A stretch of 64,000 nucleotides of DNA from an uncultured Ruminococcus sp. (lineage in GTDB: Bacteria > Bacillota > Clostridia > Oscillospirales > CAG-272). The position numbers were made by a program, and so were the translations under genes. Location of the stretch: contig CADBKZ010000008.1 of the NCBI GenBank assembly GCA_902795355.1, forward strand, positions 1 through 64,000. The letters run 5' to 3'. Position 1 is the first letter of the stretch, and each line of letters begins with the position of its first letter. The notes under the pieces are model-generated. The model saw only the letters and a program-made list of their open reading frames with translations. It was not told the origin of the DNA and made no database searches. Positions 34,889 through 43,252 of the stretch are shown here, in pieces.

Positions 34889-35875
34889 GTGAAAATGAAC
34901 TATAAAAACGAAAATATCATGCCCGTTTTCTTTTCCTCGGACGATAACTATCTGCCGTTTCTCGCGGTCTCCATCCGCTCGCTGATCGACAACCTTTCGT
35001 CCGGCCGCCGCTGCCATATCCACATTCTCAACAACGGCCTGAACGACGCCTCGGTCCGCCGCGTGCTGGATATGGCCACCGACCGCGTTCAGATTTCCTT
35101 GGTGGACGTCAGCCATAAAATCGCGCCGCTCGCCGAAAAGCTCGATTTGCGCGATTATTATACCATTTCCATCTATTTCCGGCTCTTCATTGCCTCGCTG
35201 TTCCCGCAATACCACCGCGCGATCTACCTTGACGCCGACATTGCCGTGAACGGCGACATTACCGAGCTTTATGAAATGCCGCTCGGAAACCGTCTGGTTG
35301 CCGCCATTCCCGACGCCGTAATCGCGAGCTGCCCGCTCTACCAGAGCTACGCCACGGACGGCGTTGGCATTCCCTACCAACGCTACTTCAACTCGGGCGT
35401 AATGCTGATGAACCTCGACCAATTCCGGCTTCAACAAATTGAGAAAAAGTTCGTTTACCTGCTCAACACCTACCATTTTGAAACCGTTTGCCCCGATCAG
35501 GATTACCTGAACGTCCTCTGCCGCGATCAGGTCCTCTACCTTGACAAGGGCTGGAACAAAATGGCGATTGACGACCAATACGACGGCGTTCCCAACCTGA
35601 TTCACTACAACAACTTCTTCAAGCCTTGGCAGATCGACAACGTTTGCTACAAGGACTACTTTTGGACCTACGCGGAGCGCACCTCGTTCATCGACGAGAT
35701 CCGCGCCATCCGCGAGGAGTGCCGCCACCACATTGCCGCGGCGCACCGCAAGGGCGTGAAAAACCTGAACCGAAGCGTAAACCGCATTGTGGCGTCCGAT
35801 TGCAACTTCCGCCGCGTGCTCGCGCGCGACGCCATTCCCGATTATATCTCTGCCGAGGCGGTTTATGAAGCGTAA
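34889..35875 (+). CDS. Glycosyltransferase family 8 protein
   Basis: A 328-residue GT8 paralogue: PVFFSSDDNYLPFLAVSIRSL, DxD in AIYLDADIAVNGD (about 115-120), and YFNSGVMLMNLDQFR. The C-terminal 70 residues are helical and basic, likely contacting the membrane. Start: AAAAGGAG at 34873-34880 is 8 bases before GTG 34889, better than TTG 34883 (2 bases) or ATG 34895 (14). It begins 2 bases after the preceding stop and overlaps the next gene by 11 bases. Confidence 0.87.
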   Translation: MKMNYKNENIMPVFFSSDDNYLPFLAVSIRSLIDNLSSGRRCHIHILNNGLNDASVRRVLDMATDRVQISLVDVSHKIAPLAEKLDLRDYYTISIYFRLFIASLFPQYHRAIYLDADIAVNGDITELYEMPLGNRLVAAIPDAVIASCPLYQSYATDGVGIPYQRYFNSGVMLMNLDQFRLQQIEKKFVYLLNTYHFETVCPDQDYLNVLCRDQVLYLDKGWNKMAIDDQYDGVPNLIHYNNFFKPWQIDNVCYKDYFWTYAERTSFIDEIRAIREECRHHIAAAHRKGVKNLNRSVNRIVASDCNFRRVLARDAIPDYISAEAVYEA

Positions 35876-36737
35876 AAAAAAGGATCTTTCGCCTTCCCCC
35901 GAGCGGCTTGAAATTCTCGAACGGATCCGCCGCTTGGAAGCCGAGGGCGGCGAGAGCTTCTATGTGGACGTGGAGCCGGACCCGTCCGGCCACCAGCTCC
36001 GCCCCGACGAGGTGGATTACCTGCAAAAAAAGGTTTCCAGCAAATTCAAGGCCTTTTGGGCGCGGCGCGTGGCCGCCGCGGCGCAGCCCAAGCTGCGCCG
36101 CCATTTTCAAATGAAGATCCTCGGCGAGGAAAACCTTGCCGGCATTCGCGGCGGCGCCATTCTGACCTCGAACCACTTCGGCATGTTCGAGAACATGGCC
36201 GTAAAAGAGGTTGCCGACCGCGTTCCCGGGAAGCATAAATTCTGGCGCGTTATCAAGGGGCTGAACTATTTTCAAACGGGTTGGGTCGGGTTTCTGATGA
36301 AGAACTGCGACACCCTGCCGCTTTCTGAAAACCTGAAAACATCCCGCCTGCTCCACGAAGCCATGGGCAAAATCCTCGCCGACGACGGGCTGGTGCTGGT
36401 CTACCCCGAGCAGGCCATGTGGTGGAATTACCGCAAGCCGCGCCCGTTCAAGCCGGGAGCGTTCTTCTTCGCGGCAAAGTTCAACGTCCCCATCATCCCC
36501 ATTTTCGTTACCATGTCGGAGATCGAGGGGCTGGACATGTACCATTTCCCGCGGCAGGCATACACGGTCCACATTATGCCGCCCATTTACCCGAACCCCG
36601 AAAAAACGCTTCGGGAAAACGAGCGCGAAATGCTCGCCCGCAACCAACAGCTCTGCAACGACAAATACCGCGAGGTTTACGGGAAAGACCCCAACCAAAG
36701 CTCCGGCGTCTGGGAGCCGTTCAAAACGTCGGATTAA
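35865..36737 (+). CDS. Lysophospholipid acyltransferase-like protein with NHxxxxE motif
   Basis: A 290-residue PlsC-fold protein. Block I reads NHFGMFE, giving NHxxxxE rather than the usual NHxxxxD; block III is LVLVYPEQAMWW. The N-terminus is Lys-rich and charged. It may acylate or act as a diverged transferase on the glycan made by the two GT8 enzymes. The ATG lies inside the end of the GT8 gene, with GAGGCGG upstream. Last gene of the operon, followed by hairpins at 36747 and 36836. Confidence 0.78.
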   Translation: MKRKKKDLSPSPERLEILERIRRLEAEGGESFYVDVEPDPSGHQLRPDEVDYLQKKVSSKFKAFWARRVAAAAQPKLRRHFQMKILGEENLAGIRGGAILTSNHFGMFENMAVKEVADRVPGKHKFWRVIKGLNYFQTGWVGFLMKNCDTLPLSENLKTSRLLHEAMGKILADDGLVLVYPEQAMWWNYRKPRPFKPGAFFFAAKFNVPIIPIFVTMSEIEGLDMYHFPRQAYTVHIMPPIYPNPEKTLRENEREMLARNQQLCNDKYREVYGKDPNQSSGVWEPFKTSD

Positions 36738-36746
36738 CACACCCGC

Positions 36747-36784
36747 AAAAGGGGCATGCGATGGTTGTTCGCAATCCCCTTTTC
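36747..36784 (+). terminator. Hairpin after the acyltransferase operon
   Basis: AAAAGGGG (36747-36754) pairs with CCCCTTTT (36777-36784), with an inner TGCGA/TCGCA pair. It is the first of two stops. Confidence 0.6.
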
Positions 36785-36835
36785 TGTTTGAAAATTGCGG
36801 TACGTTCGTATCAAGTTCGGCATAACACATACTTC

Positions 36836-36875
36836 AAAGCCGGCCGGTCTCTGCCCGAGACCGGCCGGCTTTTTT
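36836..36875. terminator. Bidirectional terminator
   Basis: 15-bp GC-rich stem 36836-36850 / 36858-36872 followed by a T-run. It separates the GT8 operon from the convergent GH127 gene. Confidence 0.88.
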
Positions 36876-36894
36876 GCGATATTGTAGGGGGGAT

Positions 36895-38823
36895 TCAGAC
36901 CAAGCGCAGCCAAGCGGCGCAGCGGGATTCTTCCGTCCATGTTTTCCCCGCGGAAGCATAGTCGATCAGCCGCACGGTCGAACCGTCCGCGCAGGTCAAT
37001 TCGAAGCATTCCATGCAATCCCGAATTTCGGGGCATTCGACCATGCGCGCGCCGACGGCTTCCCCGTTTTCGCAGCGGATGGCAAAAACAGCATCCGGAT
37101 CGGCAATTCTGCGATCCGCGGCAAGCACGATGGGGCCCCGACGGTACGCGGCGAATTTTTCGGCGTTGACCGCGCCCTCGGGCGGCAGAATCCGAACAAC
37201 GGGCATTTCCATGCGCAGTTCCACAACGTCGCCCGCCTGCCATGTCCGCCCGATCACCGTTTCCTTCGGCGTTACCTTCCACGCCGCCCCGTTTACCGTT
37301 ACGGCAGCCTTCCCGCACCATGCGGGAATGCGCAGCGAGAGGACAAAAGCCTCGGGCGACGAGAGAGAGACCGTAATTTTTACCGTTCCGTCAATCGGGT
37401 AGCGGGTGTCCGTCGTCAGCGTCAGGCAATTTCCGCCCGGGGTCTCGGTTTGAAAAGAGCCCTTTGCGTAAAAATTCAGCAAAAAGCCGTCCTCTCGGCG
37501 GAGCAGCGCCATTTGCGGAACGATTCCCGCCCCCGCGCCGCCGATGCAGGCGCAGCAACCGTAGTATTGGCGTTTCGGCAGGGTGCAATAGCCGCCCACA
37601 TATTTGCCGCGCACATCCGCGGTCAACGGGCTGTAACTGTCAAACGGGAGCGCCATGGGCGCGTCCTGCTCCGCGTTTTGCACATGCAGGACCCGATGGG
37701 TGTTGAACGCGCCGAGATAATTGTTGAAAAAGGTTTGCTCGATTGCGTCCGCGTATACGGTATCCCCCGAAAGCTCCAACAACGCCGCGGCAAACTTGAT
37801 CCATGTTACGCCAACGCAGGTTTCCTGCTTAACGCCTTGGTATTCCGTGTCGGTCTGGCGAACGGCAGTGTGGTCAAACAATTCATGCGTACAGCCGCAG
37901 CAGCCGATAACGCTGACCTCGGTTTCCAGCATTTTCCTACCGAAATTCAGCGCGGCCGTTTTATAACGTTCTTCGCCTGTTAAACCGTAGAACCGGACCA
38001 GCCCCTCGAAGCAGGAAATCATTTCATAGGCTTTGGTAACGGGATACTGATAGGGCGCGAGCCGATTTTCCAACGCCAGCCGGATCAGGTTTTCGCCATC
38101 GCAGAAGCCTGTGGAAATAATATATTCGGCAAAATCAAAGTAGCGTTGATCCCCCGTCAGCGAATACAGGCAGACCATCGGCTCCAATACCGAGCAGGAA
38201 GCCAAGCCGAGCCAAAACGAGGTCGTTTTGCGGATGTCGGTTTTTCCGTCCCCTTCTCCGATATGCTCCAACAGAGAATCCGCCTGCCGGCGCATGGAAG
38301 CCACGATCTGCTTTTCCAACTCTTCGTCGCGGCAGATTTGCAGAAAATACCAAAGACCGAGCAACACATATTTTCTGCCCCAAACATCCCAGCCGGTCAA
38401 TTCGTGCTCCCCATAGGTGGAAATTCTTCCCTGTTCGTCCTCTGTTTCCAACAGCGCGCGAACGGTGTCTTCCAGAATCAGGTACATCCGGTCTGTTTTT
38501 GCGGGATTGGGAACCAATCTTTCCCCTTGCAGGTAAAGATACGATTGCGTATAATCAAGCTCCCCTGTTCCGTTCAGATATTGGAGGATCATGGCGGCGC
38601 CCCGCATCATTTTCCCCCAATATTCGCATCTCCAATGCCGATCTGCGTCGTCCCGTTTTTCGCGGAACTGATCCACAAAGGTCTGCCATAGGGAAACATT
38701 GCAGATTTGCTCCGTTTCAATAAAATGCACGGCCTCTTCAAAAACGCCTTCCAAGCGCATTTTGATATTTGAAACCCGATGGAGTTTCCGCGCGGTTGCA
38801 ATTTCATTCACCGATAGTTTCAT
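36895..38823 (-). CDS. GH127 beta-L-arabinofuranosidase-like protein (DUF1680)
   Basis: A 642-residue cytosolic enzyme. The zinc/nucleophile site known from the Bifidobacterium enzyme appears intact: Glu334-x-Cys336 in QETCVGVTW and the Cys pair 423-424 in YYGCCAC. The (alpha/alpha)6 barrel (about 40-430) is followed by beta-sandwich domains. Predicted reaction: release of beta-L-arabinofuranose from small oligosaccharides. The neighbouring TSFWLGLASCS region differs from the HypBA1 type, so the sugar may differ. Start: AAAGGA is 11 bases before ATG 38823; ATG 38835 is too close. It overlaps the MFS gene by 20 bases. Last gene of the 49317-36895 cluster. Confidence 0.82.
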   Translation of the reverse strand: MKLSVNEIATARKLHRVSNIKMRLEGVFEEAVHFIETEQICNVSLWQTFVDQFREKRDDADRHWRCEYWGKMMRGAAMILQYLNGTGELDYTQSYLYLQGERLVPNPAKTDRMYLILEDTVRALLETEDEQGRISTYGEHELTGWDVWGRKYVLLGLWYFLQICRDEELEKQIVASMRRQADSLLEHIGEGDGKTDIRKTTSFWLGLASCSVLEPMVCLYSLTGDQRYFDFAEYIISTGFCDGENLIRLALENRLAPYQYPVTKAYEMISCFEGLVRFYGLTGEERYKTAALNFGRKMLETEVSVIGCCGCTHELFDHTAVRQTDTEYQGVKQETCVGVTWIKFAAALLELSGDTVYADAIEQTFFNNYLGAFNTHRVLHVQNAEQDAPMALPFDSYSPLTADVRGKYVGGYCTLPKRQYYGCCACIGGAGAGIVPQMALLRREDGFLLNFYAKGSFQTETPGGNCLTLTTDTRYPIDGTVKITVSLSSPEAFVLSLRIPAWCGKAAVTVNGAAWKVTPKETVIGRTWQAGDVVELRMEMPVVRILPPEGAVNAEKFAAYRRGPIVLAADRRIADPDAVFAIRCENGEAVGARMVECPEIRDCMECFELTCADGSTVRLIDYASAGKTWTEESRCAAWLRLV

Positions 38824-40048
38824 AATTGGATTCATCCTTTCCCGAACGCCCGATTTTCATGGGCGAAGTTCTTCGCAAAATGGGGATCAACAGGAACAGA
38901 AAGCCAGACGCGACCCCGCAAGCCACCGAAATCCACAGCAGGGCGACGGTTGGAATTGCAGTTGCCACGGCCGTTGCAAGCAACGAGCCGAGGTTGTGCA
39001 GTACCATGCGCCACGCGTTGTACGGTCCGGCGTGTTCCCGCGGGACCGGATAGATCATCAGCGCAATTACGCCGACATCCACCAGCGTTCGCCCGAAGAT
39101 TAAAAACGCGCAAAGCGCGAGGAACACATATTGGTTCCCAACCAACATCAGCGGCAATATCGCTATGGAAACGCTCCCCAAGAACACGGGCAGACGCGGC
39201 GAGAAAAAGCGGCTGAACAGGCCGAAAACCAGATACCCCACCAACACCGCGACCGATTGCACCGCCGTTATCGCGGCCGTTACCGTTTCGCTGTAACCAA
39301 CGTCCAACGCAACAACGGCAAGCACGCTTAATGTTCCGTAGGCAAACCCGCGCAGCAAATGCGCAGGCCATACGCACAGAAACGACTCGTGCCGGAAAAT
39401 GCGGGAAAAAGGAACCTTTTCGGCAACCAGATTCCAACGGTCGCCGTTTTCTCCTTTGAGCAAGGATTTCTGAAACCACGTGATCGCCGCGGCAATCAGG
39501 AAAAACGCCGCCGAAATTGCAAACGCAACCGTCATCAGATCCACATACGGATAGCGGGTGGAAAGCCAGCTTACCAGAACGCCCACGCCAAAGGAAATTC
39601 CCGAGGAGATCACGCCGCCAATGGCGAGGATCCCGCCGAAGGAATCCGATCGGTAGAGAAAATACGGGGCTTTATACTCGCAAACCGTGTACAGCGCATT
39701 GGCAATTCCCATGGTGATGCCGATGGCGACCACAAACACAAAGGTTTTCAGCGAAGCGTCTTTCCGAAAGCATATGGGCAGAAAACACAGCATGCAAACG
39801 GCAACGGGAATTTGCGTAAACGCCGCGCGGTGCATAACGTTTCCGCGATCCGCCCAGCGGGAGCCTAACAGGATTGTAAGAATATTTGCAGCTTGTAAAA
39901 AGGTTGTGTAAAGATAGATACGGGATGCGGAAAACCCGAGCGTTACCAGAAAGGTTTGCATCAGGGTTCCCGTGGCGCAAAGCAGGGCCACGGATCGGAA
40001 CACGCCGCCGATAACCGTGCGAAGGCGGTTGTTTCTTTCATCATTCAT
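38804..40048 (-). CDS. MFS transporter
   Basis: A 414-residue, 12-segment major facilitator: SRIYLYTTFLQAANILTILLGSRWADRGN holds the conserved loop 2-3 region (DRG). The N-terminus is short and charged. Within a sugar-catabolic cluster it most likely imports an oligosaccharide or a sugar acid, or exports a product; specificity is unknown. AAGAGGTG is 10 bases before the ATG. It overlaps the YgjV-like gene (8 bases) and the GH127 gene, so translation is coupled. Confidence 0.85.
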   Translation of the reverse strand: MNDERNNRLRTVIGGVFRSVALLCATGTLMQTFLVTLGFSASRIYLYTTFLQAANILTILLGSRWADRGNVMHRAAFTQIPVAVCMLCFLPICFRKDASLKTFVFVVAIGITMGIANALYTVCEYKAPYFLYRSDSFGGILAIGGVISSGISFGVGVLVSWLSTRYPYVDLMTVAFAISAAFFLIAAAITWFQKSLLKGENGDRWNLVAEKVPFSRIFRHESFLCVWPAHLLRGFAYGTLSVLAVVALDVGYSETVTAAITAVQSVAVLVGYLVFGLFSRFFSPRLPVFLGSVSIAILPLMLVGNQYVFLALCAFLIFGRTLVDVGVIALMIYPVPREHAGPYNAWRMVLHNLGSLLATAVATAIPTVALLWISVACGVASGFLFLLIPILRRTSPMKIGRSGKDESNYETIGE

Positions 40049-40607
40049 GGGTTGTCAACACCTCTTTTTCGGTGGGTTCCTCGCGGCGTTTCCGATAGTG
40101 GAGCAGCGCGGTCAGACAAGAAATGATCCCGATGATCTGCGCGAAAATGTGCGTGCTTTTCAGAATTGCGTCGTATACGGTAAAGGTAATTCCGTTGGCA
40201 AGCCCGAACAGCCGCATTCTCTGTTCTTTGGTTTGCGCAATGGAGCACATCAGCAACAGCGCGCCGAAAATGGGAAGCGCGTTCAGCGGGCGAAATTCCG
40301 AAAGAGTTCCCGCAACAAGATACGGTAATAACCCGCCCGCCACAAACAAAGCGGAAAAAGCCAGAATTTCCGCAATTCCCATGCGCGTTCCGCGGAGACT
40401 GTGGCGAATGCCGAAAACGGCCTGCAAAACGGCCACCGCGCAAACGCCCGTTGCGCTGATCTCTCCGATCAGCAAAAAGCCGATTCCCGACAGGATGTTT
40501 GCGGTAACGGTGCAGATAAGCATTTGCCATTTCCGCTTGAAATGGGGAGAAAGCAAGCAGATCAGCGTAACGGCGAGGCCGAGGATCTGCGAAACGGTTT
40601 GTTTCAT
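40041..40607 (-). CDS. YgjV-like inner membrane protein
   Basis: A 188-residue protein with about six hydrophobic segments. The start QILGLAVTLICLLSPHFKRKWQML and the FGIRHSLRGTR loop match the YgjV (Imp-YgjV) family of uncharacterised membrane proteins, often beside sugar-acid and sugar-utilisation genes. RBS AAAGGGG lies 14 bases upstream, overlapping the aldolase stop. It overlaps the MFS gene by 8 bases. Confidence 0.8.
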   Translation of the reverse strand: MKQTVSQILGLAVTLICLLSPHFKRKWQMLICTVTANILSGIGFLLIGEISATGVCAVAVLQAVFGIRHSLRGTRMGIAEILAFSALFVAGGLLPYLVAGTLSEFRPLNALPIFGALLLMCSIAQTKEQRMRLFGLANGITFTVYDAILKSTHIFAQIIGIISCLTALLHYRKRREEPTEKEVLTTHE

Positions 40608-40627
40608 GTCCGGAAATCAATCCCCTT

Positions 40628-41524
40628 TTACGTCTCAAACGGGAAGCCGAGCTTGCGCAGATCCGCTTCCAGCCGCGCGCGCTGTCCGGCATTCATGCAA
40701 CGCATGGGAAAGGTGGCGTTCCCAACAGGAAAGCCGAGCATTTCCGCCGCAAATTTGACCGCGGGGATCACTTCGCTGCGCAACATGGCGTCGATTACGC
40801 GATTGACGCGGAATTGAACCGCTCGCGCCTGCTCGACATCGCCGCGTTTTACCGCTCGGTAAATCTCCGAAAATTGCGGCAGCATAACATTATAGGTGGA
40901 TCCGATCCCCGCGTCCGCCCCCGCCATTAAGCCAAGGCAGAGCAGTTCGTCCGGCCCGTTGATAATGTTCATGTCTCCCTGCGTCAGATCCTTCAACTTC
41001 ATCATGGCAAACAGGTCGCCCGAACTCCATTTGACGCCGGTTACATTATCGATTCCGAAGATCCTTGCGATCAACTCCGGCGACATGGTTTTCTGCGCCC
41101 CGGGATGGTAATAAATGATCAGCGGGATCTGAACCGCGGCGGCAAGCGACTTGTAGTATTCGTACAAGTCGTCGTTATCGTAAAAGAAGAAGCAGGGCGG
41201 AACCGCCGCAATTGCGTCCGCGCCGGACTTTTCGGCATGCTTTGCCAATTCTACGGCCTCGCGGAAATTCATGGCGGCAATATGAACGATTACGGGCTTG
41301 CGGCGCGCAACGCGGCGGATTGCCGTTTCGCACATGATTTCGCGCTGTTCCCGATCGATCACAAGACCTTCTCCCGTGCCGCCCAATACATAAAAACCGT
41401 CCGCGCCCTGCGCGAGCTGAAAGTCGATCAGCCGTTCGGCAACCGCGGTATTCACCGTGCGGTTGTCCTCTTCCAACGGGGTGATAAGAGCGGGCATAAC
41501 GCCCTCGAATTTTGGATATTTCAT
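40628..41524 (-). CDS. N-acetylneuraminate lyase / DHDPS-family aldolase
   Basis: A 298-residue (beta/alpha)8 class I aldolase. The Schiff-base lysine is Lys165 in TGVKWSSGD and the conserved Tyr is Tyr139 in IIYYHPG. The carboxylate-binding loop reads LGGTGEG where sialate lyases usually have GSTGE. Likely reaction: reversible cleavage of a sialic acid or another 2-keto-3-deoxy sugar acid to pyruvate and an aldehyde. No nanE/nanK-type genes lie nearby, so the substrate may not be sialic acid. It starts 18 bases after the lipoprotein gene. Confidence 0.85.
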   Translation of the reverse strand: MKYPKFEGVMPALITPLEEDNRTVNTAVAERLIDFQLAQGADGFYVLGGTGEGLVIDREQREIMCETAIRRVARRKPVIVHIAAMNFREAVELAKHAEKSGADAIAAVPPCFFFYDNDDLYEYYKSLAAAVQIPLIIYYHPGAQKTMSPELIARIFGIDNVTGVKWSSGDLFAMMKLKDLTQGDMNIINGPDELLCLGLMAGADAGIGSTYNVMLPQFSEIYRAVKRGDVEQARAVQFRVNRVIDAMLRSEVIPAVKFAAEMLGFPVGNATFPMRCMNAGQRARLEADLRKLGFPFET

Positions 41525-41542
41525 GATAGTCGCTTCTTTTTC

Positions 41543-43252
41543 TTAAATTCTTGTGTTTCCGTTCATAACTTCCACATAGCGGACGGTCAGATCCATGTTC
41601 ACATCGAACACAACGCTCCCTTTTACGGAATCTGCCGCGGCGGATTTGGGAACGGCAAAGCAAACGATGGCTCCCATGCCCGTACCGGACTCCACATAGG
41701 ATCTTGCGCTCGGTCCGCGATAGGTGCATTCCACCCCGTTATAGAACACTTTGAGCGTGGATTCGTCGATTTCCGAGGCCGCCACCCCGCCGATTCCGAT
41801 ATATAATACCGTATCGTAGCGGTCGTTCAGCGCGCCGTGGCGCACCACAATGGGGTTGCTCGGCTCGTTGACCTTTACGGCAAGCGGCAACGGGTGGTAT
41901 TCCACAAACTGCGCCGCATAGGGGGTGCAATTGGATTCGGTGACGATATAGCTTCTCTTCGCCGCGTTCATCGCGTTTTTCAGGGAAGCGCAAACCTCGA
42001 ATTTCGCCTTGGTATCGTTAAACAGGTTATAGAGATACATTTTGTCCGCGCCCGCGTTCAGATACGCGGCGGTTTGCCCTGCGAGGCTTGCGATGGATTG
42101 CCAATAACCGCTGTTCATCACGTGGCATTCCACGCCGGCCCAAACTTCCACAGAGGTGTTTTTCAAAGCTTTTTTCCACGCGGCGATAGGCATGTCGGTA
42201 TCGGTGCTGCCCCAATAGCCGGAAGGGATGACCACATCGATCCAATCCCGCTCGGCCCATCCGGCAACGTCGAACCCGAACCAGCGGTTTTCCTCAATAT
42301 CGCGGTTGATATGCGCCGCAATCCGGATCGGATGGCCGTACTGCTCCTCATATTTGGAAACGATTCCGTTCAACGCTTCCATAAACAGGTTCATGTATTG
42401 GCAGTTATCCGGCGTATCGCTCGGGAAACACCAGATTACCCTTTGCCAATCCAACTCGATCCCGTAAACATCGTATCTTCCGAGCTGTTCGTCAATGTAA
42501 TCCAGAAAGTGCGCCCGCACCTCGGGAACAGCGTAGTTCAGCGCATATTGATACCATTGGTGCGAGCCCTGCGTGGTTCCCGACATCCAATAGGAAGCGC
42601 GGCTGTTTCCGATCATCCATCCCTTCTCTTTGGCTTCATAAAAGAACGGCGAATGGCCGGTTGCGTTGCTGGCATAATGCACGTCGTTCATGCGGAAGGA
42701 GAGCCACGGGCGGATTCCCGCGCTGCGGCAGGCCGAAATCCATTCCGCCCACGGATCCACGTCGGTTTTGGTATACACATTGTAAATGGCCAGAACGGAT
42801 TCGTTTTCGGTGTAGTCCACCGCAACGCCGTTTTCTTCTTTGCGGTTGTAGCGGTCAACAGCGTCGTCCCACACATCCGAAAGGTTGTTAACGTTGTACA
42901 GCAGATCGCTGACGCCGCAATCGGCATAATGGCTGTTGAACCACGCAAGGCATTTTTCTTTGAGATTGCCGTAATCCCCGCCGTTGGCGCGAAGCAGGTA
43001 GGTGATCGCGTCGGCGTCAATATTAACGGCGGTTCCGTAGCGGGGATCCTCGGGATCCGCGGGATTCTCCGGCGTTTCCGCAGTTCCGGTTGAGATTGCC
43101 GAGGCCGCGGTATTTCCGGACGCGCTATCCGCGCCGCCGTTCGTACTTTCCTTGCCGTCCGTCCCTGCGGAACCGGCCCCCGCATACCCGCATGCGGGGA
43201 GCAAAAGCGCGAGCAGCAGAACCGCGGAACAGAACTTGATAAAACGTTTCAT
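41543..43252 (-). CDS. Lipoprotein, putative TIM-barrel glycoside hydrolase (paralogue 1)
   Basis: A 569-residue exported lipoprotein: MKRFIKFCSAVLLLALLLPAC with lipobox LPAC, then a Gly/Ser/Ala linker to about residue 65. The body (about 70-400) is probably a TIM barrel like GHL10-type hydrolases: RPWLSFRMNDVHYASN, EVRAHFLDYIDEQLGRYDVYGIELDWQR (candidate catalytic Asp in GIELDW), IRIAAHINRD, VVIPSGYWGSTDTDMPI. A C-terminal beta-rich domain follows. The next gene upstream is a clear paralogue without a signal peptide. Glycan target unknown. AAAGGAG precedes the ATG; 4-base overlap (ATGA) with the upstream gene. Confidence 0.72.
   Translation of the reverse strand: MKRFIKFCSAVLLLALLLPACGYAGAGSAGTDGKESTNGGADSASGNTAASAISTGTAETPENPADPEDPRYGTAVNIDADAITYLLRANGGDYGNLKEKCLAWFNSHYADCGVSDLLYNVNNLSDVWDDAVDRYNRKEENGVAVDYTENESVLAIYNVYTKTDVDPWAEWISACRSAGIRPWLSFRMNDVHYASNATGHSPFFYEAKEKGWMIGNSRASYWMSGTTQGSHQWYQYALNYAVPEVRAHFLDYIDEQLGRYDVYGIELDWQRVIWCFPSDTPDNCQYMNLFMEALNGIVSKYEEQYGHPIRIAAHINRDIEENRWFGFDVAGWAERDWIDVVIPSGYWGSTDTDMPIAAWKKALKNTSVEVWAGVECHVMNSGYWQSIASLAGQTAAYLNAGADKMYLYNLFNDTKAKFEVCASLKNAMNAAKRSYIVTESNCTPYAAQFVEYHPLPLAVKVNEPSNPIVVRHGALNDRYDTVLYIGIGGVAASEIDESTLKVFYNGVECTYRGPSARSYVESGTGMGAIVCFAVPKSAAADSVKGSVVFDVNMDLTVRYVEVMNGNTRI

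Noticed and set aside
40628..41524. Dihydrodipicolinate synthase (DapA)
   Set aside because: Position among sugar genes and the GGTGEG and YYHPG blocks fit sialate-lyase-like aldolases better.
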